Below are positions 6,945-13,481 of a stretch of DNA of 15,346 nt, in pieces. The first letter of the stretch is position 1, and each line of letters starts with the position of its first letter. The notes under the pieces were generated by a model that was not told the origin of the DNA, made no database searches, and worked only from the letters and a program-made list of their open reading frames with translations. The translations under genes were made by a program, and so were the position numbers. This DNA comes from Desulfobulbus sp. (lineage in GTDB: Bacteria; Desulfobacterota; Desulfobulbia; Desulfobulbales; Desulfobulbaceae): NCBI GenBank assembly GCA_011051825.1, contig DRKH01000487.1, positions 1 to 15,346 on the forward strand, given 5' to 3'.

Positions 6945-8237
6945 GTGCCTTACGTGATACTCTTTCGTTGTTCAGCTCTTTTTTTCCTGCTTCTTTTGCT
7001 CGGCCCGATGTCGAGTTCGGCTAACGGTGCTGATGAAAAGATCATTATGAACAAGACGCAGAGCAGTGTTCCTGATCGTGATGTTCAATATGATAAGAGC
7101 AGCAATCTGCCCCAGTGGAAAATAGACTGGGACCAGGCCAGGGCTTTATATCGCCAGGGGAAAGTAGGTCAGGCCCTGGTGCAGTATGAACTCCTTCTGC
7201 AGAGGAAAGGTACGGTTGATGAAGCCAGGTGGGAATATACCTGTCTCCTGATCCAGGAAAAGCGTTGGCAGCAGGCAGGGGATGAGCTGGATACGCTACT
7301 TGCCCGTGAACCGGATAAGCATAAGTTTCTGTTGGCCAGGGCCAGGGTCTCGCTGGAACAGGGGCTTGCTGAACAGGCCGTCAAGCTATATGGACAACTT
7401 TATGAAAGCAGTCCATCAGGTGATGATGCTCTTGAAGCGCTTACCGGACTAGTTGCCGCCCTTGCCAAGATGGGTAACAGGGAGGCACAGTTGCCCCTGC
7501 TTGAACAACTTGTATTGCGTAAGCCCGGTGACCTTTCTCTCTTAAAGCAGTTGGGCGGGCTTGCTCTGGAACTGGGGCAACCTGGAAAAACCAGGGATGT
7601 CCTGGCTAAAGCACTTAAAGACAACCCGGATGATGTCGAACTGCTGCGTCTGATGGCCCGGGCCATGGAAGATCTTGGGGGGGCTGATGCAGGTGCCGTT
7701 TACCGGCTGAGGATTGCCGCCCTGGCCGGTGACGATGTCCGGAACAACCAGTGGCTGGCGTCGTACTATCAACAGAAGGGCGATTTCGGCAAGGCGCTTT
7801 CCTGTGTTGAACGTCAATTAAAAACAGATCCTGGTGCTGCTGATCTTATTCTGCAGGCTGCGCGCCTGTATGACAAAACCGGTCATCCCGGACGGGCGCT
7901 TGATTATTTATCCCTCTATCTTGATCTTGTTCCTGACGACCGGAACGTGCTTGCCGAGAGAACCCGTATTCGCAGAGAACTGGCCATCAGCCTGGTGACT
8001 CTTGTTGAAAACAAAAAAGTGCAGCAGCTGTGGCAGGATTTGGCCGCCATAACAGGTGATCGTGAAGGCGTTTATCAGCAGATGGCGGAGTGGCTCAGGC
8101 AACATGGGAAAAAGGCGGAATTAACAGAGGTGCTGCTGGTACTCTATCGGCAGCATCCGGATGATCGTCATCTCTACCAGGAGCTGGCACCGTTGATGGA
8201 GTCACAGGGTAGATATGACGAGCTTGAAAAACTGTAA
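6945..8237 (+). CDS. Exported tetratricopeptide-repeat protein
   Basis: This is a helical-repeat protein predicted to leave the cytoplasm. The N-terminus (VILFRCSALFFLLLLLGP then SSSANGADE) is a clear signal peptide, with a likely cleavage after ANG or ANGA and no lipobox. From about residue 60 to the end, degenerate TPR units follow each other, for example ARALYRQGKVGQALVQYELL, then KFLLARARVSLEQGLAEQAV and later LILQAARLYDKTGHPGRALD. The start is ambiguous: GTG 6945 and GTG 6954 both give a good signal peptide, and an upstream TTG (6897) would overlap the aminotransferase gene. I chose 6945, which gives 430 residues and a 7-bp gap, consistent with translational coupling. Its partner and function are unknown; periplasmic scaffolding of protein complexes is the usual role of such proteins. 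Confidence 0.82.
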   Translation: MPYVILFRCSALFFLLLLLGPMSSSANGADEKIIMNKTQSSVPDRDVQYDKSSNLPQWKIDWDQARALYRQGKVGQALVQYELLLQRKGTVDEARWEYTCLLIQEKRWQQAGDELDTLLAREPDKHKFLLARARVSLEQGLAEQAVKLYGQLYESSPSGDDALEALTGLVAALAKMGNREAQLPLLEQLVLRKPGDLSLLKQLGGLALELGQPGKTRDVLAKALKDNPDDVELLRLMARAMEDLGGADAGAVYRLRIAALAGDDVRNNQWLASYYQQKGDFGKALSCVERQLKTDPGAADLILQAARLYDKTGHPGRALDYLSLYLDLVPDDRNVLAERTRIRRELAISLVTLVENKKVQQLWQDLAAITGDREGVYQQMAEWLRQHGKKAELTEVLLVLYRQHPDDRHLYQELAPLMESQGRYDELEKL

Positions 8238-8261
8238 CAACCTGAAACAAACGTAAAACAT

Positions 8262-8301
8262 CAGGGGATGGTGTAGCCTGAAGGGATCCTCCCCCTGTTT
8301 T
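8262..8301 (+). terminator. Possible weak terminator after the TPR gene
   Basis: CAGGGG (8262-8267) can pair with CCCCTG (8292-8297), followed by TTTT. The loop is long (24 nt) and the T-run short, so this is only a candidate. It lies 24 bp after the TPR stop. Confidence 0.3.
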
Positions 8302-8411
8302 CACGGATAATCAACATGGTTGGGCCGGATTAAAAGGGCATAACCACAAAAAACGATGAACATCGTACAGATAATTCGAAAAAGCAGAGTATAGAGAAGG
8401 AGAATAGAAAG

Positions 8412-8897
8412 ATGGTTGATCGTATTCCAATGTCCATACAGGGTAATCAGAAATTACGCCGGGAACTGGAACAGCTTGAACGCGTGGAAAGGCATGAGGT
8501 GGTGCGGGCAATCGAGGTTGCACGCGCCCATGGTGATTTAAAGGAAAATGCCGAGTATCATGCGGCCAAGGAGCGCCAGGGCATGATTGAGGGTCGGATT
8601 ATGGAGCTGAAAGACAAGCTTGGCCGGGCCGAGGTAATTGACTGCTCCAAGGTCAGCACCGAACGGGCTGTTTTCGGGACCGTCGTCACCCTGATGGATA
8701 TGGATACCGATGAAGAAATCACCTATCAATTGCTTGGTCCGGAAGAGGCGGATGTGAAGAAAGGGTCGATTTCCGTTCTCTCGCCCCTTGGAAAATCCAT
8801 TCTTGCCAAAGAACCGGGTGATGAGGTGATTGCCAAGACTCCCGGAGGGGTACGTGAGTTTGAGATTGTCGAGATAACGGCTTCTTCGGAAGCGTAG
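8412..8897 (+). CDS. greA: Transcription elongation factor GreA
   Basis: This binds RNA polymerase through the secondary channel and stimulates cleavage of backtracked RNA. Of 161 residues (E. coli GreA has 158), the N-terminal coiled coil carries the family signature GDLKENAEYHAAKERQ (41-56) with the acidic tip residues D42 and E45. The C-terminal domain holds the conserved SPLGKSILAKEPGDEV stretch (104-119). A good Shine-Dalgarno AAGGAG (8397-8402) lies 9 nt before ATG 8412. An internal ATG (codon 7) would also give a GreA-like start, but it lacks that site. It is preceded by a 174-bp spacer, so it may have its own promoter. Confidence 0.97.
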   Translation: MVDRIPMSIQGNQKLRRELEQLERVERHEVVRAIEVARAHGDLKENAEYHAAKERQGMIEGRIMELKDKLGRAEVIDCSKVSTERAVFGTVVTLMDMDTDEEITYQLLGPEEADVKKGSISVLSPLGKSILAKEPGDEVIAKTPGGVREFEIVEITASSEA

Positions 8898-9049
8898 AAG
8901 CCTGCGGACGCTGTTCTGCAGGGATGGGGATTTCCTGTTTGCCGAAAATCTGCCGACCGAGCGGGGCAGCTTCGGAACCATGACCGGTGGAGGGGCTACT
9001 CTTCAGATGGGTGCGCGCTTCATGGAGAATACGACCTCTGTAACTATCG

Positions 9050-9085
9050 GTAACTATACAGAGATGGGGGCTCCTGAACCGTTAC
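9050..9085. repeat. Degenerate, shrunken family A repeat remnant
   Basis: GTAACTATACAG (9050-9061) and CTCCTGAACCGTTAC (9071-9085) resemble the two ends of the 4277-4464 element with one change each. The block GGGGGCTCCTGAACCGTTAC closely matches that element's right end. A further GTAACTATCG lies at 9040-9049. No target duplication is visible, so this is probably an internally deleted, decayed copy. Confidence 0.5.
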
Positions 9086-9133
9086 GAGTCAGACTCTGTT
9101 GCCCCTGCCGTATGCAGTTGCAGGCAGGACTTA

Positions 9134-9167
9134 TTTTTGTTCATGGGAAGTTTTTGTTCATGGAAAG
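9134..9167. repeat. 17-bp tandem duplication
   Basis: TTTTTGTTCATGGGAAG (9134-9150) is followed directly by TTTTTGTTCATGGAAAG (9151-9167), identical at 16 of 17 positions. It lies in non-coding DNA and no function is apparent. Confidence 0.75.
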
Positions 9168-9239
9168 CGGGAACAGGACGATGCATATATTTCTTTTGGT
9201 CCGGGGCTGGGCGCCTGCGGCAATGGCCGGCGGTTGATG

Positions 9240-9839
9240 TCAAGACGAAGAGGTGGGGGCTAAAATTCCAAGCTGAAAAATATCAGACATCTGTTTTGCG
9301 GCTTCATCAACGGTATATTTTGTGTCCAGGTTCAGGGTCCAGACCCTTGAAATTTCGTCGAGTCCGCCGAAGATGGCCCGTTTGGCAATGCCGGGCATAA
9401 TATCCTGACGAAAGATTTTTTCCTGTTGTCCTTTCTTGATGATTGTGGAGAGTATGTCCACATACTCGCTGAATTTGTTATTTCGGTAATCTCGAATCAG
9501 TTTATTCGTCTGACGCAGTTCAATTTGAATAACTTCGGCAAGGTTTCTATTTTTTTTCATCTCGGCAAGGTGCTTGCGGATAAAAATTTCCAGCATTTTG
9601 CGTGGATCGTCTTCCTTGTCGAGCAGGGCCGTTACCTGTTCGATCAATCGACCTATTTCCTGCTCAAAAACAGAAATCAATATATCGAACTTGTTGTTAA
9701 AATAGAGATAAATCGTGCCGTCGGCAACCTTGGCTTCCTTGGCTATGTCGGAAATCCTGGCATTAAAAAAGCCTTTTTTGGCAAAGACCTTTGTAGATGC
9801 CTTGATTATTTTGCCGTGCTTGTCCGATGATTTCATCAA
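9240..9839 (-). CDS. TetR-family transcriptional regulator, FadR (YsiA)-like
   Basis: This is a 199-residue one-component repressor. The N-terminal TetR helix-turn-helix occupies about residues 8-55, ending in VADGTIYLYFNNKFDILISVF, which closely resembles the recognition region of Bacillus subtilis FadR. The ligand domain carries IELRQTNKLIRDY and the stretch PGIAKRAIFGGLDE, also like that group. Those regulators repress fatty-acid beta-oxidation genes and release DNA when they bind long-chain acyl-CoA; the same ligand here is inference. A near-perfect FadR-type operator lies at 9872-9889, overlapping the likely transcription start, which points to autorepression. ATG 9839 and ATG 9836 are both possible starts, with no clear Shine-Dalgarno. 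No fatty-acid gene is next to it, so other targets must lie elsewhere. Confidence 0.93.
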   Translation of the reverse strand: MMKSSDKHGKIIKASTKVFAKKGFFNARISDIAKEAKVADGTIYLYFNNKFDILISVFEQEIGRLIEQVTALLDKEDDPRKMLEIFIRKHLAEMKKNRNLAEVIQIELRQTNKLIRDYRNNKFSEYVDILSTIIKKGQQEKIFRQDIMPGIAKRAIFGGLDEISRVWTLNLDTKYTVDEAAKQMSDIFQLGILAPTSSS

Positions 9840-9871
9840 ATGGGGAAATGCTGAGATTTAAGTGGTCAAAA

Positions 9872-9889
9872 TGAATGATTACTCATTCT
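9872..9889. promoter_or_regulatory. FadR-type operator upstream of the TetR gene
   Basis: TGAATGATTACTCATTCT is a near-perfect inverted repeat (GAATGA / TCATTC around TTAC). It fits the B. subtilis FadR consensus, as I recall it (TGAATGANTANTCATTCA), at every defined position but the last. It lies 4 bp downstream of the -10 of the gene's own promoter, so a bound protein would cover the start point. Confidence 0.85.
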
Positions 9890-9893
9890 TTCG

Positions 9894-9923
9894 AAGATAG
9901 CAGATCGGATTTACCTTTGTCAA
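9894..9923 (-). promoter_or_regulatory. Sigma-70-type promoter for the FadR-like gene
   Basis: Read on the minus strand, a consensus -35 TTGACA (9923-9918) is followed by 18 nt and a -10 TATCTT (9899-9894). Initiation about 7 nt downstream would fall near 9887, inside the operator. Confidence 0.75.
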
Positions 9924-10323
9924 CAAAAATGAAGGAATCGCCATAGCCGTCTGTGGTATTTTCCTTTATTGATTATCAGATGATCATTTTTATATTTTAT
10001 TGTGTCTTTATACACTTTTTGTTAGGCTTGAAAACAAGGGTGTAAAATAGCTGTTTTCGCCGAATGCAGTCTCGAGCCCGGGCAGGGCTCTCTATCTATT
10101 TCACTGTATAACTAACTGAAAAAAAACTATATAAAATGTTTGGCCGGAACGCGGCGTGTGCATATCACCGGCAGGCCACTTCCATGTGTTGCTGGTCTTG
10201 TCCGAAAAATGCCCATGAAATGCTGCCGATCGGGGCTGTTTTCATTTTCTGTTATGGCTGTGACCGATAAATTTCGGTCCTGCCATGCTGGTTTTTTGAG
10301 ATAAAATCGATGAGGAAAAACGA
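9924..10323. other. Long AT-rich spacer upstream of purD-purE
   Basis: This 400-bp spacer has no gene I can support. A possible forward promoter is TTGTTA (10019-10024), 18 nt, TAAAAT (10043-10048), which would give a leader of about 270 nt. Within that leader GACCGA and TCGGTC (about 10261-10278) form a short hairpin just before the start region. I do not recognise a purine riboswitch or a PurR box. The purD-purE Shine-Dalgarno, GAGG, lies at 10311-10314. Confidence 0.5.
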
Positions 10324-12096
10324 ATGAAAGTTCTTGTCATAGGCTCAGGTGGCCGTGAACATGCCTTGGTGTGGAAACTGCACCAGTCTAAAAAAGTAAA
10401 GAAAATCTACTGTGCCCCGGGTAATGCCGGCATAAAGAAGCTTGCAACCTGTGTCGACTGTGCGGCCGATGATATTGATGGGTTGCTGGCCTTTGCCCTG
10501 AAGGAAAAAATCGATCTGACTGTTGTTGGTCCCGAGGATCCTCTTACGCTTGGCATTGTCGATACCTTTCAAGAGCATGACCTCCGTATTTTCGGGCCTT
10601 CGGCCAGGGGCGCAATCCTTGAAGGCAGTAAGGTGTTTACCAAAGATTTTCTAAAAAAATACGGGATTCCCAGTTCGGCCTACAAGGTCTTTACCAAGGC
10701 AGGTCCTGCAAAAAAATACATTGATAAACTCGGTGCGCCCTGTGTCGTCAAGGCAGACGGACTTGCTGCCGGAAAGGGTGTTATCGTCGCCCACTCAAAA
10801 TCAGAGGCCAAAAAGGCCGTTGATCTCATTCTGAAGGAAAAGGCCTTTGGTGAGGCGGGTAACCGGGTGGTGGTTGAAGAATTTCTCCGTGGTGAAGAGG
10901 CTTCTTTTATTGCGTTTACCGATGGAACCACTGTTCTGCCGCTGCCGTCATCTCAGGATCACAAGGCGATATTCGAAGGTGATCGGGGTCCAAATACCGG
11001 CGGTATGGGGGCATATTCCCCTGCACCGGTCATGACCGAAGCAATGGTCATGCGGGTTATGAATGAAGTCATGCTGCCTACTGTCCGGGGAATGGCCGCC
11101 GAAGGTCGACCGTTTAAAGGGATGTTGTATGCGGGCCTGATGATTGATGGTGACCGTATCAACGTGCTTGAGTTCAACTGCCGTTTCGGCGATCCGGAAT
11201 GTCAACCACTGCTCATGCGTATGGAAACGGATCTGGTCGATATCCTGGATGCCGTGGTGGACGAAACCCTGGATCAGGTCCGACTTGAAATCGATTCACG
11301 TCCTGCGGTGTGCGTTGTCATGGCTTCCGAAGGATATCCCGGACCATATTCAACGGATAAACCTATTACCGGTTTAATGACGGCGGCAAAAATGAAGGAT
11401 GTTGTGGTCTTTCATGCCGGAACAAGGATAAAAAATCGCAGAACCGTTACGGCAGGAGGACGCGTACTCGGGGTGACGGCTATCGGCTCGACACTGCAGG
11501 AGGCCCTGGACCGGGCCTACAAGGCTGTTGATGTGATCCGTTGGGATGGCCGGTATTTTCGACGAGACATCGGCCATCGGGCGTTACGCCGTGGAAGTAA
11601 AAACAAGGGGCCCCAGGTCGGTATCGTCATGGGCAGTGATTCGGATCTTCCGATCATGCAGGCCGCCGGAGATTTTCTCGAATTTGCCGGTATAGAATAC
11701 GAACTCCGCATCTCTTCTGCCCATCGAACCCCCGAACAGGCGGCTGAATATGCGCGGACAGCTGCCGACCGCGGTCTGAAAATTATCATTGCCGGAGCCG
11801 GTATGGCCGCTCATCTTGCCGGAGTACTTGCCGCCCACACAAACTTGCCGGTTATCGGGGTGCCCATTGATGCATCTTCTCTAAACGGGCTTGATGCCCT
11901 GCTGTCCACGGTGCAGATGCCGCCGGGCATTCCGGTGGCAACCATGGGTATCGGCAAGGCAGGGGCAAAAAATGCTGCCGTACTGGCAGCGCGAATCATA
12001 GGTTTGAACAATCCAAAGGTCGCCCGGGTTCTGGAAGAACACTGCCGGGCCATGGTCCAACAGGTCGAGGAAAAGAATGAAAAGATAGCACGGTGA
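10324..12096 (+). CDS. PurD-PurE fusion: GAR synthetase plus N5-CAIR mutase
   Basis: This single polypeptide of 590 residues carries two purine-pathway enzymes. Residues 1 to about 420 are phosphoribosylamine-glycine ligase (PurD), with GSGGREHA (7-14), VVGPEDPL, the ATP-grasp stretch VVKADGLAAGKGV, then GPNTGGMGAYSPAP and EFNCRFGDPE. After a short basic linker (RRGSKNKG, about 420-430), residues 430-585 are PurE, with MGSDSD (436-441), SAHRTP (465-470, including the catalytic histidine), AGAGMAAHLAG and VQMPPGIPVATMGIGKAG. The RTP form and overall pattern indicate class I PurE, which normally works with PurK; no purK is in the window. HLAG replaces the usual HLPG and GM the usual GG. There is no stop or frameshift at the junction. 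A Shine-Dalgarno GAGG precedes ATG 10324. The stop overlaps tsaC by 4 bp. Confidence 0.96.
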   Translation: MKVLVIGSGGREHALVWKLHQSKKVKKIYCAPGNAGIKKLATCVDCAADDIDGLLAFALKEKIDLTVVGPEDPLTLGIVDTFQEHDLRIFGPSARGAILEGSKVFTKDFLKKYGIPSSAYKVFTKAGPAKKYIDKLGAPCVVKADGLAAGKGVIVAHSKSEAKKAVDLILKEKAFGEAGNRVVVEEFLRGEEASFIAFTDGTTVLPLPSSQDHKAIFEGDRGPNTGGMGAYSPAPVMTEAMVMRVMNEVMLPTVRGMAAEGRPFKGMLYAGLMIDGDRINVLEFNCRFGDPECQPLLMRMETDLVDILDAVVDETLDQVRLEIDSRPAVCVVMASEGYPGPYSTDKPITGLMTAAKMKDVVVFHAGTRIKNRRTVTAGGRVLGVTAIGSTLQEALDRAYKAVDVIRWDGRYFRRDIGHRALRRGSKNKGPQVGIVMGSDSDLPIMQAAGDFLEFAGIEYELRISSAHRTPEQAAEYARTAADRGLKIIIAGAGMAAHLAGVLAAHTNLPVIGVPIDASSLNGLDALLSTVQMPPGIPVATMGIGKAGAKNAAVLAARIIGLNNPKVARVLEEHCRAMVQQVEEKNEKIAR

Positions 12097-12719
12097 GTGA
12101 ATGTGCCATCCCCGAAGAGATCCTGGACCGGGCCGTTTCAATTCTGGAGCGTGGCGGCCTGGTGGCCTTTCCCACTGAGAGTTGGTATGGTCTGGCTGCC
12201 GATCCTCTGAATAATCGAGCCCTCGACCGATTATATAGCGTTAAAAGGCGACCGGCCGATAAACCGATCCTGGTGCTGGTTGACAGCATGCATCAACTTG
12301 ATCTGCTCGCTGAGCGGATCCCGGAACCCTACCCGCTCTTGATGGAAAGGTTCTGGCCCGGCCCTCTGACCCTTATCTTCCCGGCAAACAGTGGCTTGCC
12401 CGGACCACTGACGGCGGGCAGCGGAACCATAGCGATTCGCTGCCCTTCCAATGGCACTGCCCTTGCCCTGATCGGAAAATTCGGTCGGCCTGTTACCGGC
12501 ACCAGTGCCAATATCTCCGCCATGCAACCGCATAATACCGCCCCCGGGGTTGCCGCCAGCCTTGGGCAGCAGATAGATATGATCCTTGACGGGGGGGCAA
12601 CTGCCGGCAGAAAAGGGTCCACCATTATCGCCTGCAGGGAAAAAGGGCTGGTCTGCGTCCGGGAGGGACAGGTCCCTTTTGCAGATGTTCAGGCGGTTGT
12701 GAACCAGTCAATAGGTTAG
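12093..12719 (+). CDS. tsaC: L-threonylcarbamoyladenylate synthase (TsaC/YrdC type)
   Basis: This makes threonylcarbamoyl-AMP from threonine, bicarbonate and ATP, the first step of the t6A37 modification of ANN-decoding tRNAs. Its 208 residues comprise the YrdC domain only, so it is the short TsaC form without the Sua5 C-terminal domain. Conserved motifs are PTESWYGLAADP (27-38), KRRPADKPILVLV (51-63) and PVTGTSANIS (133-142). The start is GTG 12093 in a GTGA overlap with the stop of purD-purE, so translation is likely coupled; a GAGG at 12067-12070 is too far upstream to be its ribosome site. The stop is TAG 12717-12719. W at position 31 where many TsaC proteins have T is a minor variant. 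Confidence 0.95.
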   Translation: MSECAIPEEILDRAVSILERGGLVAFPTESWYGLAADPLNNRALDRLYSVKRRPADKPILVLVDSMHQLDLLAERIPEPYPLLMERFWPGPLTLIFPANSGLPGPLTAGSGTIAIRCPSNGTALALIGKFGRPVTGTSANISAMQPHNTAPGVAASLGQQIDMILDGGATAGRKGSTIIACREKGLVCVREGQVPFADVQAVVNQSIG

Positions 12720-12776
12720 GCGCGCATTGCATAGCGGTCAAACTAACACAAATTATCTATAATATCAGGGAATAAC

Positions 12777-12908
12777 AATACCGTAGGAGCCCGCCCCGCG
12801 GGCGATAATTATGCGTCATATTAATGTTTCTGCCAACAATCGCCCGCAGGTAACCGTAGACTCCGGGGGCGGGCTCCGTGACACAACCTGCTGATATGTT
12901 ACGGTATT
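12777..12908. repeat. REPIN-like double palindrome
   Basis: A GTAG tetranucleotide (12783-12786) precedes GCCCGC-CCC-GCGGGC (12789-12803), the form of a REP sequence. An inverted partner follows: GGAGCCCGCCCC (12786-12797) matches GGGGCGGGCTCC (12866-12877) perfectly over 12 bp, and GCGGGCGAT (12798-12806) matches ATCGCCCGC (12839-12847). An outer pair AATACCGTA (12777-12785) and TACGGTATT (12900-12908) frames the unit. The right arm carries an 18-nt insertion (12848-12865). An 11-bp direct repeat GGCGCGCATTG lies outside at 12719-12729 and 12929-12939. REPINs are normally mobilised in trans by a RAYT transposase, which is not in the window. Confidence 0.75.
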
Positions 12909-12968
12909 CGTCTTAGCTTGACGGCTATGGCGCGCATTGTACTTGATGGAATATACAGAGGTGAAAAA

Positions 12969-13292
12969 ATGAGTAGCTTACAATGGAATCGGGCCTTTGC
13001 CCTTGAACAGACCGCCGGTGACGAAGAACTTCTGGAAGAACTTCTGGTCCTTTTTAAAGATTCTTCGGCCGATGATCATAAAAAACTTTGTCAGGCGGCA
13101 GCCTCCGGTGATGCCGAAGGGGTTGTGGCGGCAGCTCACAGTCTCAAGGGGGCCTCGGCCAGTCTCGGTATTGAGGGAATCCGGGTACTTGCCTTGGAAA
13201 TTGAGACAGCTGCCCGGGCAGGTTCTGTTGCCTGTGCACTTGAAAAAGAGAAGGCGCTGGCCGAACTGCTCCTGGAAATGGACAATATCTGA
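12969..13292 (+). CDS. Free-standing Hpt (histidine phosphotransfer) domain protein
   Basis: This is a 107-residue protein that is a single Hpt domain, a four-helix-bundle carrier of phosphate between response-regulator receivers in a multistep phosphorelay. The phospho-acceptor motif AHSLKGASASLG (56-67) puts the active histidine at H57. The rest is amphipathic helix, including the alanine-rich LALEIETAARAG. ATG 12969 is preceded by GAGGTG (12958-12963) at good spacing; the frame stays open upstream to 12918, but that part crosses the 11-bp direct repeat and has no Shine-Dalgarno. No histidine kinase or receiver gene is adjacent, so its partners lie elsewhere. It follows the REPIN-like repeat and precedes a 189-bp spacer with no terminator I trust. 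Confidence 0.9.
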   Translation: MSSLQWNRAFALEQTAGDEELLEELLVLFKDSSADDHKKLCQAAASGDAEGVVAAAHSLKGASASLGIEGIRVLALEIETAARAGSVACALEKEKALAELLLEMDNI

Positions 13293-13481
13293 TACCGTAA
13301 AGGGGTACTGTACGGAGTCTCGCCCCTCATTTACCTCTTTGCACGGTCGTTCCTCTACGAATTTCCTGTACGAATCTACAGCACCCAGATCACGTACAAG
13401 TTCAGGGCAGGTAAACCCACGTAGGGACAAACCCTCAGACAAGATACGTCTGGTTCGGTTGCAGGCAGCTCTTCTCCGGAA

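Larger units (their letters stand above)
8898..9239. other. Repeat-bearing spacer between greA and the convergent TetR gene
   Basis: This 342-bp spacer has no convincing gene. An open frame from 8980 to 9237 has no Shine-Dalgarno, no recognisable family and an odd composition, and it reads through repeat debris. A short inverted pair, CCTGC (8901-8905) and GCAGG (8918-8922), follows the greA stop but lacks a T-run. The stretch holds a degenerate family A remnant at 9050-9085 and a 17-bp tandem duplication at 9134-9167. No clear terminator is visible for either converging gene. Confidence 0.6.

Noticed and set aside
8980..9237. Small protein of 85 residues after greA
   Set aside because: No Shine-Dalgarno and no recognisable family; it reads through the decayed family A remnant and the 17-bp tandem duplication.
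9924..10323. Purine riboswitch upstream of purD-purE
   Set aside because: I could not find the conserved loop bases or three-way-junction pattern; only a small GACCGA/TCGGTC hairpin is visible.
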